Positions 21,580-32,128 of a stretch of 64,000 nt of DNA are shown here, one piece after another. The translations under genes were made by a program, and so were the position numbers. The DNA is taken from positions 1,320,506-1,384,505 of the forward strand of contig JARFIW010000593.1 of NCBI GenBank assembly GCA_036346225.1, given 5' to 3'. The number at the start of each line of letters is the position of its first letter. The first letter of the stretch is position 1. The notes beneath the pieces were generated by a model. That model searched no databases. It saw nothing but the letters and a program-made list of their open reading frames with translations, and was not told the DNA's origin. The DNA comes from Platerodrilus igneus (Eukaryota; Arthropoda; Insecta; Coleoptera; Lycidae).

Positions 21580-22120
21580 AGCATTAAAGATTTATTACTG
21601 ACTACAATAATAATACAGACACAATCTTTTCTATTGTTTTTTATCATTATCAAACCATTCTTTTAATAACAAAGTATTTTGTTTTGCACATTGCAGACTA
21701 TTATTGCCGTGCCTATAACATTTTGCAATAGATAGGTTTCCATCCATTTCTTCTTTTCTAGACTTTTCACACATACTTTTTCACCGGGTCGGATAATTTG
21801 CTTCGGCTAACATTGTAAAATTATATTAAAATAAATAATACAGACAAAATCTTTCTATTGTTTTTTATTATTATTAAGCCATTCTTTTAATAACAAGGTA
21901 TTTTGTTTTGCGCATTGCAGATTGTTATTGCTGTGTCTACAACAATGGATGTTATATTTTAAACGGTTATTGATTTTTAACTCCGATAGCTTAGGACAAC
22001 CTAGTGCAAGCATATCAGTTACAACGTTTTGCATTAGATAGGTTTCAATCATTTTCTTCTTTTCTAGACCCTTCACAAATACTTCTTCACCGGGTCGGAT
22101 AATTTGCTTCAAATAAAGCG
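21580..22120. repeat. Direct duplication of the 3' part of an unknown coding sequence
   Basis: 21605-21810 and 21835-22110 share AATAATACAGACA, CATTCTTTTAATAACAA, GTATTTTGTTTTGCRCATTGCAGA, TTTTGCAWTAGATAGGTTTC and CACCGGGTCGGATAATTTGC. The right copy is longer, with about 80 bases inserted or retained between the last blocks, and keeps the open reading frame. The left copy is disrupted. Confidence 0.8.
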
Positions 22121-22307
22121 CTATATATGATAACACCATTCCAACCGTTGAAGATTCATCCCAAGAAAGACCATGAATATTCCTTGTCACCCAATCGTTA
22201 TGTTTTATATGATCTTGGCTCAAACAACTAGACTGCATTGACAGTTTAAAAATTTGATGCCAAACAACACCTTCCAAAGAGTCCAAAACCGCAATTTCTT
22301 TGCACAC
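21855..22307 (-). CDS. Unrecognised 150-residue open frame, possible exon
   Basis: Begins at GTG 22307, with no ATG, and its frame extends upstream to a TGA near 22336. That suggests an internal or 3' exon preceded by an acceptor such as TACAAG/AAAAAC at about 22324, not a complete gene. The translation has balanced composition (AVLDSLEGVVWHQIF, NIHGLSWDESSTVGMVLSYI, IRPGEEVFVKGLEKKKMIE, VTDMLALGCPKLSELKINNR) and ends with a Cys/His/Asn-rich and Lys-rich tail. I do not recognise the family. A second open patch at about 22380-22575 on the same strand (YADGGNLLYKEIAPII) could be the preceding exon. The partial upstream duplicate shows it is part of a repeated sequence. Confidence 0.45.
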   Translation of the reverse strand: MCKEIAVLDSLEGVVWHQIFKLSMQSSCLSQDHIKHNDWVTRNIHGLSWDESSTVGMVLSYIALYLKQIIRPGEEVFVKGLEKKKMIETYLMQNVVTDMLALGCPKLSELKINNRLKYNIHCCRHSNNNLQCAKQNTLLLKEWLNNNKKQ

Positions 22308-22604
22308 AAACTCGTTTTTCTTGTATTTAAATCACTGAATATCAATTATATACATGTTTGTATGTAAATATATGCAGTAAACTTCGACTAATTAAATTAA
22401 TAATAGGAGCAATCTCCTTATATAGCAGATTACCACCATCTGCGTACTTTGCCAACCCACTTTTCAACCTATCACAAGAGTGAACACATTTTGAATTGAA
22501 ACCGGCCCATGTGTATTTGCAGCCTCTAAACATAAATAAAAAACATAAATCAGAATCCACTTTAATTAAACACAATTGACTTGAATGCGATATTTTGCAT
22601 CTGG

Positions 22605-23360
22605 CATACGTTATAACTTCTCGCTAGAAAACCAAATTCAAAACATCTACACACATTTTCTCTGCACTTACATTTTTCAACATACATGTGTTTTGAAGTA
22701 TGTATGTTCCATTGAAAGTAATATAAAGCCGGTCTGACTTCAAAACATGCTCACAAGTATTTTACATTAAAAGTATATAAGGCCGATCCTAATTCAAAGC
22801 GGTGCACGTGTAACTTCTCGCTAGAAAACCGAATTCAAAACAGCTACACACATTTTTCTCTGCACTTACATTTTTCAACATACGTGTGTTTTGAAGTATG
22901 TTTCATTGAAAGTAATATAAAGCCGATCCTAATTCAAAACGTGCCCACAAGTATTTTACATTGAAAGTATATAAGAATTTATGTTTTCACATTTTACATT
23001 AAAAGTATATAAGGCCGGTCCTAATTCAAAACGGTGCACGTGTAACTTTTCGCTAGAAAACCGAATTCAAAACAGCTACACACATTTTTCTCTGCACTTA
23101 CATTTTTAACATACGTGTGTTTTTAAGTATGTTTCATTGAAAGTAATATAAAGCCGATCCTAATTCAAAACGTGCCCACAAGTATTTTACATTTGAAAGT
23201 ATATAAGAATTCATGTTTTCACAACTATTTTACATTGAAATGTTTTCACAACTATTTTACATTGAAAGTATATAAGTTCGATCCTAATTCAAAACGGTGC
23301 GCGTGTATTTTACATATGGAAAATACGTGCGAACACGTTTTTAATTAGGACCGGCCTTGC
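22605..23360. repeat. Satellite-like repeat, 197-232-bp units, about 3.3 copies
   Basis: TCGCTAGAAAACCRAATTCAAA starts at 22621, 22818 and 23050. Units contain CTGCACTTACATTTTTCAACATA, CGTGTGTTTTGAAGTATG, GTAATATAAAGCC and CAAGTATTTTACATTRAAAGTATATAAG. Within units, GGCCGATCCTAATTCAAAACG recurs, and the array ends with its inverse, TTTTAATTAGGACCGGCCTT at 23339-23358. That gives the array a terminal inverted-repeat character. Confidence 0.8.
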
Positions 23361-24079
23361 CCCACTACTAACGTATCTTAGTGTCTTTTGCAGGTTGCTC
23401 ATTTATTTCACTACTTGAACCCCTTTTACCCTTATTGACAGTTATGAAAGGTATGGTAGCTATCATGCCGACTCTCGGATGTTTAGCTATAGGGGGTTTT
23501 GCTTACCATAGATCATTGGTGTTTTAGTTCTGATATCCTTACGCTGTCAGTAATAACTTCGTTGAGTCCTGGGTATTTATAGGGGAATCCCAGTCGGCTG
23601 TAGGTTAGCTGGATGTAAAGGAGCGTGTTAATATATTTATATTTAAAGGGGTGCTGAAGAAGATATCTCTCCCTATAGTAGGGAATAAAGAATACTACTA
23701 TAGTAAGCCTGCTTATCGTAAAAGGCGATTAAAAGGCGCAGCAAGGGGCAGCAGCCTTGCTGGCTAAAAGATATTGGAGGAGGGTCAGTTGGTCTCGGGC
23801 GATCCTCAATAATTTACAAGCTTGTTGGGGGGTTGGCCGTGACGGATACGGCTTTTTGCTAAAATCTTTAAAAACTGCGTTGTGGAAAGATATGGAAGCC
23901 TACCACAATATTTCCCAGGTGTGCGTGGCCTAAAACACGAAATACATATGATGGAGAGCTCACAAGTAATATTCTTGTCCGGAGGTAAAATACTCCCTCA
24001 TTCGGATCTCCGGGAGGGAGTACTTGGGGCTCATCATTGTAAGAATATAAAACAACAGTTCGATTTAGTGATAGGGACT

Positions 24080-24954
24080 TGAAATGTAAGGTCATTACTT
24101 AGAGTAGATAAGTTAACGAATTTATTAGTAAATGAAAAAGGAAAAGCTGGACATTTTAGGTATTAGTGAGGTGAGATGGTCAGATAGTAATGACTTTTGG
24201 AAAGATAATTATAGAATAATTACTACTTCTTCAACTAATGGACAGGCAGGGGTAGGAATAGTGTTAGGTAAAATATTAGGGCATAAAGTTAAAGAGTACT
24301 TACAATTTAGTGATAGAATAATTATGGTTAGATTAAGTACAAAACCTACAGACACTGTTTTAGTACAGGTTTACATGCCAACAACTCAGTACGAGGATGA
24401 GGAAGTAGAAAAGGTATACGAGGATAGTAGTTATGGGCGATTTTAATGCGTCAGTGGGAGAAGGTAGTGAGGGAAAAATGGTAGGAAAATTTGGGTATGG
24501 CAGACGAAATGATAGAGGAGAAAGATTAGTTGAGTTTTGCCAGGAACATAGATTAGTAACTGTAAACACCCTATTCGAACAACATGTTAGGAGAAGATAT
24601 ACCTGGAAAGCGCCAGGTGATAGGGCTAGATACCAAATAGATTATATTTTAGTTAAACAAAGATTTAAAAACCAAGTTAAAAACTATCGTAGTTATCCAG
24701 GGGCTGACATAGATAGCGATCATAACTTAGTTAAAATGAAGTGTAAACTAAAATTCAAAAAATTGAGAAAGGTTAAAAGAGAAGGATGGGATCTAGGTAA
24801 GCTTAATGATAGTAGTGTAAAAGAGGAATATAAACAAGTATTATATAATAAGAGCAAAGAGATAGCTGTAGGAGGGAACGTAGAAAATAGATGGAAAGAA
24901 ATAAAACTGACTGTACATGATACAGCAACACAGACTATAGGTAAGAAAAAATAG
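24080..24954 (+). pseudogene. RTE LINE endonuclease domain, broken
   Basis: Reads DLVIGT-stop-NVRSLLRVDKL, then KLDILGISEVRWSDS (Glu and Asp/Asn residues of an APE-type endonuclease) and VLVQVYMPTTQYEDEEVEKV. A frameshift near 24433-24446 leads to GDFNASVGEG, RRYTWKAPGDRARYQIDYIL and ADIDSDHNLVKMK (the terminal SDH catalytic motif). These blocks, in order, are diagnostic of the EEP endonuclease that nicks target DNA for target-primed reverse transcription. Stop at 24078-24080 and the frameshift show inactivity. Confidence 0.85.
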
Positions 24955-25104
24955 AAGCGAGAAAACCCTGGGGTAACAAAGGAGATATTAGATTTAATAG
25001 AGAATAGAAGAAGGCTTAAACCTTTCAGAGATGAAAGTAAGCAAAATCTTAATACAGTTAGAAATAAGATAGTACATGAGTGTAGAAAAGCTAGAAATAA
25101 ATGG

Positions 25105-26781
25105 ATGGAGGAGAATTGTAAGGGAATACAAGATGATTTGAGAGTAGGTAAGACAGACAGGGCTTACAGGGCAGTTAAAAAGTTTTTTGGGGAAGATAGG
25201 AAAAAATATAATGGTATTAGAGACGAGAATAATGAGCTTCTAATAAATAAAGTTGAGGTAGCAGATAGATGGAAAAGATATTTAGAAGATTTATATAAGG
25301 GAGACGATACGGATGAGTTAGAGAACGACCAAGAAGAGGATGTAGAAATAGGGTTCTCAATATTAAGAGAGGAATTTGATAGAGCTGTTCGGAATCTTAA
25401 ACTAAATAAAGCGCCAGGGATAGACGATATTCCAGCAGAATTAATAAAATATTTTCGAAATAATTTCGAAAAAAATATTATTATCCCAATCCCAAAAAAG
25501 TCAGGAGCTGATAGGTGTGAGAATTTTAGAACGGTTAGTTTAACTTCTCGTGCTTCCAAAATACTAACAATAATAATTAAAACTAGAGTAGAAGCTTTGA
25601 CTGAGAATTATTTAGGCGAAGACCAATATGGTTATCGTAAAGACAGAGGGACTAGAGAACCGATACTAATGATTAGGGTAATTATCGAAAAAAGGTTACA
25701 AAAAAATAAAAGACTCATTTCGCGTTTGTAGATTTAGAAAAAGCATTTGATAGGGTTAATTGGATTGTTATGTTCAGGGTTTTGCGAAAAATAGGAATCT
25801 CTCATAAGGATAGAAAAGTTATTTACAGTCTATATAAAACCAAAGCGTAGTAATTATATTTGATGAAATAGAAAAGGAAGCTAAGATTAGAAATGGTGTT
25901 AGACAGGGCTGTATACTATCTCCCTTGATTTTTAATGTTTATATTGAGGAAGCTTTAAACTTAGCTAGAGAGAGAAAAGAGATAGTTATTAGTGTACAAG
26001 GACAGAAAATAGACATGTTACGTTTTGCAGATGATATAGCCATTATAGAGAGTCTAGAAAAGAGTTAGGAGAGTTTTTAAATATTTTAGATGAGATACTA
26101 CAGAGTAACTATAGTATGAGAATTAACTCACTAAAGACAAAGATAATGACAAGTGAGTTACAGCCTAGTTCTAAACCAAAACTAAAAATAGGTAATACCG
26201 AGTTAGAGGAGGTAGATGAATTTTGCTATTTAGGTAGTATAATTACAAAGGATGGACGTAGCAGAAGGGATATAGGAGCTAGAATAGCTCAAGCTAGAAA
26301 AATGTTTTTGAAAAAGAAAAACTTACTGATAGCTAATAGTATTAGTTTAGATAATAGGAAAAGTTTCTTAAAGTCGTACGTATGGAGCGTTCTACCATAC
26401 GGTAGTGAGACTTGGACAATTAAAGAGGTAGATAAGGAAAAGATAGAAGCTTTTGAAACTTAATGTTATAGGATAATGTTAAAGATTAGTTGGACAGATA
26501 GAGTAACAAACGAGGAAGTTTATAGAAAGATAGGTGAGGAACCCTGTATGTGGAAACAATTGAAGGTAAGGAAAGATAGAATGATAGGGCACCAGTTAAG
26601 ACATGAGGGACTATTTAATAAAGTCTTAGATTATAAACTACCAAATACAAATAGAGTAGGAAGGCCTAGACAAAGCTATATTAGTCAAATTATTAGAGAT
26701 TTAGGTTGTCAAGGGTATGCAGACCTTTTTAGACTAGCTCAGAATAGAAAAGAATTTAGAGCTGCATCAAACCGACTTTAA
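25105..26781 (+). pseudogene. RTE LINE reverse transcriptase and C-terminal domain, broken
   Basis: LNKAPGIDDIPAELIKYF and IPIPKKSGADRCENFRTVSL are RT motifs 0-2. Between them the usual spacer is shortened, consistent with a small deletion at about 25460. LGEDQYGYRKDRGTREPI follows. After a frameshift near 25720, FVDLEKAFDRVNW (motif A), RNGVRQGCILSPLIFN (motif B) and MLRFADDIAII (motif C, FADD) are seen, with stops at about 26067. LGSIITKDGRSRRDIGARIA, YGSETWTI, ISWTDRVTNEEVYRKI and GRPRQSYISQIIRDLG make up the C-terminal region typical of this LINE group, ending at 26781. At least four frame breaks. Confidence 0.88.
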
Positions 26782-27029
26782 GTAAGTTCGAAAACAAAAC
26801 AAAACAAAAATAAAAATCAGTTAACTAAATCTCACCATGTTAGCGGTCTGGCATGTTGGCAGCGATTCGTTGCTTAAGCCTTACCATAACATATAATTTA
26901 ACACTTTTCCTTTTTTGAAGCGGATAACCAGGTTATATTTCATTTCCTTATAAATGGTAATCATGTAAACATGTTAGAGTTCTTTAACAACCATCAGGTT
27001 GCTAATATCTATGTAGAGCCAGGTAGATA

Positions 27030-27192
27030 GGAAAAAGATAGAAGGATATAGGAAGACCTAGACCAAACTATATTAGTCAGATTATTAGAAATTTAGGTTG
27101 TGAAGGGTATGTTGAGCCTTTTAGATTAGCACAGAATAGAAAAGAAGTTAGAGCTGCGTCAAACTGACCTTAAGTAAGGTCGAAAACAAAAT
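27030..27192 (+). pseudogene. 5'-truncated RTE LINE 3' end
   Basis: GRPRPNYISQIIRNLGCEGY and FRLAQNRKEVRAASN repeat the last 50 residues of the preceding LINE with substitutions. It ends TAAGGTCGAAAACAAAATGATG, then (TA)n. A short, severely 5'-truncated insertion. 26816-27029 shows nothing else recognisable. Confidence 0.8.
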
Positions 27193-27209
27193 GATGATAT
27201 ATATATATG

Positions 27210-27244
<35 letters not shown>
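27193..27244. repeat. (TA)n microsatellite
   Basis: Two TA arrays interrupted by GT. Followed by TGACGTGATAAAGGGTC, which also follows the (TA)n array at 62729-62763 in the form TGATGTGATTAAAGGTT. Confidence 0.95.
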
Positions 27245-27247
<3 letters not shown>

Positions 27248-27955
27248 ACGTGATAAAGGGTCATAAGAGGTCATTGAAATCCAAATTCTACAAATAAATC
27301 CTACCAAAATATAAAACAATCCGGAAAAATAGAAATTTCTGTAAATTTATGGTTGCGCCATGTATAGCACAAGCGTACTTTTATTCATTGATGTACAAGC
27401 AAAAAATGCAATAGCGCGTATATAAATAATCACCCTGTATGAAATAAGCGTATTGTAAATACATAGCAACTAATATAAGCCGTATATGTCAAAGTAATTA
27501 CTTTTAAATACCGTAAAACGCATTAAAAGCGAATTCAAATCGATCATTTGAAGATAAATGCAAAAACTATTCGTTTGTAATAAAAATGCACATTTTATGA
27601 AGAAAAATAAATAATTTCCTGTATTTGAAACCCCAATTTTAGTCTTAATTTTAGGTATTAAAACCTGTTTTGCCGTGAAAGCAAATATTTTCTATGAAAA
27701 TGCAACCAATTTGCATTATAAAGCCATTACATTAATCAGATTAATTACCCTATGTATTACAAAAATTTAATTTAAATAAAACATGTTCTCGTATTTTCGA
27801 GAGGCATTGTGAAATATACGTCAAATTCGTATGAATTAATCAATAAAGAAACGTTTATTCCAAGAAGCGATCGTAACAGTAAAAACCTTGTAAAAATAGA
27901 TAAGAATAATTTATTACCTTTCACAATCACTGTAGGATAGAAAGCGAGGCCACAA
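27245..27955. mobile_element. Probable LTR-like fragment beginning at (TA)n
   Basis: Shares its first 20 bases after the TA array with the sequence starting at 62775. It also contains AATCACCCTGTATGAAATAA (27430), like the CACCCTGTATA block near the start of the LTRs at 16481, 57991 and 60029. No coding sequence. Extent and identity uncertain. Confidence 0.4.
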
Positions 27956-27959
27956 TAAC

Positions 27960-28320
27960 TTCTATCCTTCAATTCTAAAATCTGAAATTTTGTCTGAATT
28001 TTCGTCAGAAACTATTATCATTCGATTTATACGACCAGTATGATAAACTATCCTCCACAAAATCTTCTTAAATGTAGATTCTGACGGATTTCTTTCGAAA
28101 TCTTTTAACAGACTTAATAGATGTTTTAATTTCTCCTCTTTCATTCTCAAAACTTTCTGGATATTTTTCTAAGTTAATCAGACAACCACGCTTCGTGTTT
28201 TCCTTGCCAATTGCCTACCTAGCATTTTTCGTTTTTCACCAACTTCTCAATTATTAATTATGCCTCTAATTCGTAATTCTTTTTTTAATAAGTGAACAAC
28301 CTTAAACGATTCCGGCATTA
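27960..28320 (-). pseudogene. Relic of Ty3/gypsy gag N-terminus, related to the gag at 2399-3753
   Basis: From ATG at about 28320: MPESFKVVHLLKKELRIRGI, then EKRKMLGRQLARKTR, LINLEKYPES and, in a shifted frame to 27962, HLLSLLKDFERNPSESTF and ILWRIVYHTGRINRMIIV. These align block by block with the start of the gag at 3753 (MSEKFQIVCLLKEELE, EKRKILGRLLAKEVDK, SDSIFRRACSRLIYLSGRVK). Stops and frameshifts interrupt it, and nothing after about residue 120 is recognisable. Confidence 0.75.
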
Positions 28321-28630
28321 TGGAAATTTTATTATATTTTTACATTAAAAAAACAATTTTTGACACTTAAAATTTCTGTTTTCGTGCACACACTATAATA
28401 TACTAAATGTTTTGTAACACTAAAGAAATTTCTTACGGATTCGAAAAAAAATTAAAATTTGGTACAAACTTGAACAAGCGTCTTATAACTATCTATAACT
28501 ATTCAGCTACTGAAAATAAATTATTACCCGGAAGAACTTTTTAACTATTGTACGTAAATTATTACTATAGTGACCCTAAACAATAAGCTACTAAAAGGCA
28601 CAAACTTGAATAAGTAAAACCGAAAAATCT

Positions 28631-28652
28631 CGCCCCGCACGCTGCGTTACCA
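28631..28652 (-). other. PBS-like site, tRNA-Lys type, for the gag relic
   Basis: The minus strand reads TGGTAACGCAGCGTGCGGGG, resembling TGGCGCCCAACGTGGGGC. It lies 310 bases upstream of the gag relic, and TGTAACA on the plus strand (LTR inner end) begins two bases further at 28654. Its placement supports the call more than its sequence does. Confidence 0.5.
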
Positions 28653-28653
28653 G

Positions 28654-30300
28654 TGTAACATACTGTCGTGTAAGGTGTAAAATGTTTTTATCGAGCTTCA
28701 CGTTCAATGCGCCAATATAGCAAATGCCGTCCTGAAAAGTGCTGAAACTAAACTATAACTAACGGATTTAAACAAATGCTTTTCTATGTGGAACCTGTAA
28801 AAAAATACTCATACGCTTGTGAACATTTTTTAAAAATGTTAAGTAACAAAATGTCACCACAAAAGGAAAGGAACACAAAACGTAAATGTACTAATCATGT
28901 GTACTTGAACTGACACCTACATGGAGACTCTACTTATTATGAGAAAAATTATTTATCATTTTTAGTATAAACTTTTTATCATGAACCTTACACTTTTGCT
29001 GGTTACTTATAGACCGGTGTTCGTCATACTTTTAGTATAGTTACTTACTGAAATCATAAGACCGGACAACGAAAATCACATTTCTATTTCCTTTTTTTAA
29101 ATAACGAAAACTACATTTATTTGAAATATTTACACAAAAATATCAAGTATTTTTTATTAGAAGGAAAATAAGTTATTGTATTTGTTATCTACTTAAAATG
29201 ACCGAGTGGTTAAAATTCTTACAGCCATAGTAGGCAAAAATTTTACCTATTTTTATATCTTAACTATAGCGTTACAAATTACTTTAACTGTATAGAATAA
29301 ATAAAATGGGCTTTAATAAAAAAATATTGTTAAATATTCAAAATATATAGCCTTTTACATTAACCACACTTTGGTATACATCAAACAAAATTAGATCTTT
29401 TTATCATAACATAATTTAATTTTTTTTATGACCGAAGAACGCGAAGTTATTTATTTTAATCTAAACTAGTTCTTATAGCCTTAGATTCTTGGAAGAAGCG
29501 AAAACAGGAACGAAGATCTTTAAACTATAAAATAACACTCACCAGACAGTTTGTGTAGTGTAATTTGAGGGTTATACCAACTTAAATGAACATCACCTTC
29601 CTTGAGTCGGCCTCGCTTTAAAATATCGACAGTAAAATACTACTGAATTTTCATAACCAATTTCGTAGTAGAATTTCTTCAAGTCACTTCAAACGGACTG
29701 CGGTTTGTCATAAAGAGAACGGTCTAATCTCGGACTTAATAAGAAATTTCTGCATACAGACTTTTATGTTGTATCAAAAGATGTTAGAATAAATAGAACC
29801 ATGAATAAATGAAAGTTGAATATAGTAATTAATTTATTATAACACTCAAAAGGTTGCCGTAGACATGTCGTTATACAAAACGCTACTATTTAACAGCGTT
29901 ATAAAAACGTTGTAGAAAAACGTGGTAATAAAAACGTGGTTATAAAATCGTGGTTGTTGTTCAAACTTTGTTGCGCTGTAAATAGAAAAAAAATAGATGT
30001 ATTTAAAGTAGATCAAAATTACTAACCATTTTGACTTAATTGCTCCAACTTCTTGTGCCTGTTCATTTAGACACTCGCACAAATATATTTTACAACGACT
30101 CTCCAGTCGCTCGCGGCCAACTTCATTCCCATGTTGCTTAGATTAAGAGCAACGAACAACTGTTAGATTCGGACGACAATTTTAGCAACGGAAGTCTGGG
30201 ACAAAACAAAAATGTGCCAGCTGTTGCTTATATAGTCTTAACACTGTATAATGAAACAACAACGGTTAAATATAGCTGGAAATGCAGCGTTTTGCTTCAA
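28654..30300 (-). mobile_element. Probable LTR of the gypsy relic (outer edge uncertain)
   Basis: Inner edge given by the PBS. The minus strand has GACTATATAAGCAAC at about 30222-30236, a TATA box, followed by a 120-bp stretch of mixed composition (30100-30200) like an LTR transcription start region. No other copy in the window allows the outer end to be fixed. No gene is seen. Confidence 0.45.
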
Positions 30301-30764
30301 GATTAAAGATATGTATTTTGTTTTCGATAAATTTAACTACAAAAGCTAACATTATTTCGCTACTAGGATTAACTTATAACTTCGACTTGATAGAAAACAA
30401 CAAAATATAATACAAACTATGTTGCGAATAAAACAACTTAAAACCAAATCTATTTGCAATTTTTATGCGTATGGAAAATATAAGTGTTTATCAAAATTAA
30501 ACTTTTTTGCGTTGGCTTTTAATATATTTTACATACAGTAGCATGTGTATTTTATTCATGTAGCTAGGTGTTTTTCACATTAATTTTTGAAAACCTTTTT
30601 TAAAAATACGGCCAAAATCGGCAATAACCCGCATTTATTGTACGTGGTATTTAAACGTATGGTCATACGCTATATTAAAAAAATTTAAATAAAATTTTAA
30701 CTCCAGTGTGCTAAGTTACAGCGTGACATATATAATTAACAGATGTATTTCATGCTATGTATTT

Positions 30765-31060
30765 ATGTGGTTATTATAAAAATAATTATATTATGAATTG
30801 AAAGAAGACAATGTCTCGCAATAGGGTGAAAAATTATGAAAAAAAAATTATAACACACAATCTCCCTATGAATTTTAATATTTTGAATAATAAACTACAT
30901 GTTCCAGGCCTCAATCGGGACCCATCATCAGGTTAACAATAAATTAAACGCCATGATTAACCACACACTAGCGTGCGGGGTTTTGATCAGTTCGCCGCAC
31001 GCTAAACGTCATGTTAGGGACACGTCTAAAACAGTGACGTTACGCTAGCGTGCGGTGAAT
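30765..31060 (-). repeat. Interspersed repeat, uninterrupted copy
   Basis: In inverted orientation this matches 55085-55198 joined to 56254-56365. Shared blocks are GAACTGATMAAAACCCCGCACGCTAG, GTGTGGTTARTCATGGCGT, TTAATTTATTGTTAACCTGA and TAGGGAGATTGTGTGTTATAAT. The present copy is continuous across the point where the other is split by the 1.05-kb element at 55200-56253, which proves the insertion. The palindromic motif CGCTAGCGTGCGG recurs at 30970-31060. Confidence 0.8.
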
Positions 31061-31417
31061 TCGGCCATTCTGTGTTGACCACACGCTAATAATCACATTA
31101 ATCAAGTCATCGACCATATTAATTTTGGCGAAAGAGCGGTCATTATTGTGAATAAAATTTAAAATAGAATTGAGATTTCTGTATTTGACATATTTGATTT
31201 CTTGGATAGATTTGTAAGCCAATTTCGTTTTAGCGGTGAACTCAAAACACGGGGTGGTGAAGTAGTGATTGAATAGATATAGGCACGCGCCGAGATTTTT
31301 CAGTGTATTTAAACTTTTTAAATTGTATAATATTTTGTAAAGGTATAAACATTGTATTGTAGGGAAAGTAAGGAAATTGTAAATATACAGAACAGTGCAA
31401 TTGTCCTGATTTTTAGA

Positions 31418-31678
31418 ATGGACTGTGGTACTTCTTCTGAGTGATTCAAATCCCCAAAAAGTTGGCGTTAAGTGAACGATTTAGTTCTTTTGATGAGTTT
31501 ACAACCTGCTTAAAATATTATGAACTCCAAAGTAAACAAAAATTTAGCATTAAAGGCAGTCGGAAGATTTCATCCGCATCTGCTATTAAATATTCCATCA
31601 AGGATGATTTAGTTTACTATGAGGTGCAATATGGATGTGTACATAGAGGAGGTTTTAAATCATCGGGGAAAAATCCAG
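31418..31678 (+). pseudogene. MULE/ZSWIM-type gene, exon 1
   Basis: ATG at 31418 (MDCGTSSE), then a one-base frameshift around 31440. The frame then reads ALSERFSSFDEFTTCLKYYE, KQKFSIKGSRKISS, DDLVYYEVQYGCVHRGG and FKSSGKNP. This matches the N-terminal FAR1/FLYWCH-like zinc-binding-type region of ZSWIM1/3-like proteins and MULE transposases (family knowledge). A donor GTATCT follows at 31679. The gene continues on the same strand through 46665 and would encode a DNA-binding protein derived from, or still being, a transposase. Confidence 0.7.
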
Positions 31679-31734
31679 GTATCTATAGTGTTTGATTACT
31701 TCATATTCACATGATCAAAATATTAATTTTGCAG

Positions 31735-31846
31735 TACATAAAGAATGGAGTGTCCAGCCACTATTAAATTGCGAGCTTCAAGTTGTGGCAATCATTTAAT
31801 TCTTAAACAATTTAAAGAGGTGCATATTGGACACGAGCTATCGCAG
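31735..31846 (+). pseudogene. MULE/ZSWIM-type gene, exon 2
   Basis: Flanked by TTTTGCAG and CAG/GTATAATA. The relevant frame reads MECPATIKLRASSCGNHLIL then KQFKEVHIGHELSQ, matching the CPA(T)I...H.H part of the N-terminal zinc-binding domain. A TAA just before MECPA and a phase mismatch with exon 1 indicate a small indel near the 5' edge. Confidence 0.65.
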
Positions 31847-31898
31847 GTATAATATACATCGTATTGTACACATCATAATTTATAACATTTGTTATTAG

Positions 31899-32128
31899 AC
31901 TGTGATTGACCACCAGCCGCAAAATCGTAAACTGGACCAAACTGAACTTCAAGATGTTCAAAACTGCATAGAGTTGGGGGCTAACAAAAAACAAATTCAG
32001 AGTAAGGTGTTTGGTATAGGTGCAAAAAAAACCCATTTTAAAGGATTTGAGAAACATTGCATATAATATGAAAAAGAACTGCAATAATGAAATTGGGAGC
32101 ATTGTACAACTTTTTGAAGATACTTAGA
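31899..32128 (+). pseudogene. MULE/ZSWIM-type gene, exon 3
   Basis: Starts after GTTATTAG in the phase that continues exon 2: TVIDHQPQNRKLDQTELQDV, ELGANKKQIQSKVFG. A frameshift at about 32030 follows, then LKDLRNIAYNMKKNCNNEIG and SIVQLFEDT, TAG, A/GTAAGT. The TAG lies four bases before a good donor at 32129, and the exon 4 phase agrees with splicing at that donor. So the TAG is a nonsense mutation, not a natural end. Confidence 0.68.

Larger units (their letters stand above)
23400..26815 (+). mobile_element. RTE-type non-LTR retrotransposon, copy 1 (inactive)
   Basis: Contains an untranslated leader (about 23400-24060, with CTCATTCGGATCTCCGGGAG as in copy 2), then endonuclease and reverse transcriptase pseudogene segments, then a short A-rich tail (AAAACAAAACAAAACAAAAATAAAAA at 26790-26815). 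The 5' edge is approximate. The closest described proteins I know are the endonuclease-reverse transcriptases of the RTE clade in insects. Confidence 0.8.

Noticed and set aside
24132..24446. Host craniofacial-development-protein-like gene
   Set aside because: Database proteins with that label are usually misnamed LINE endonucleases; RT motifs directly downstream show that this is an RTE element.
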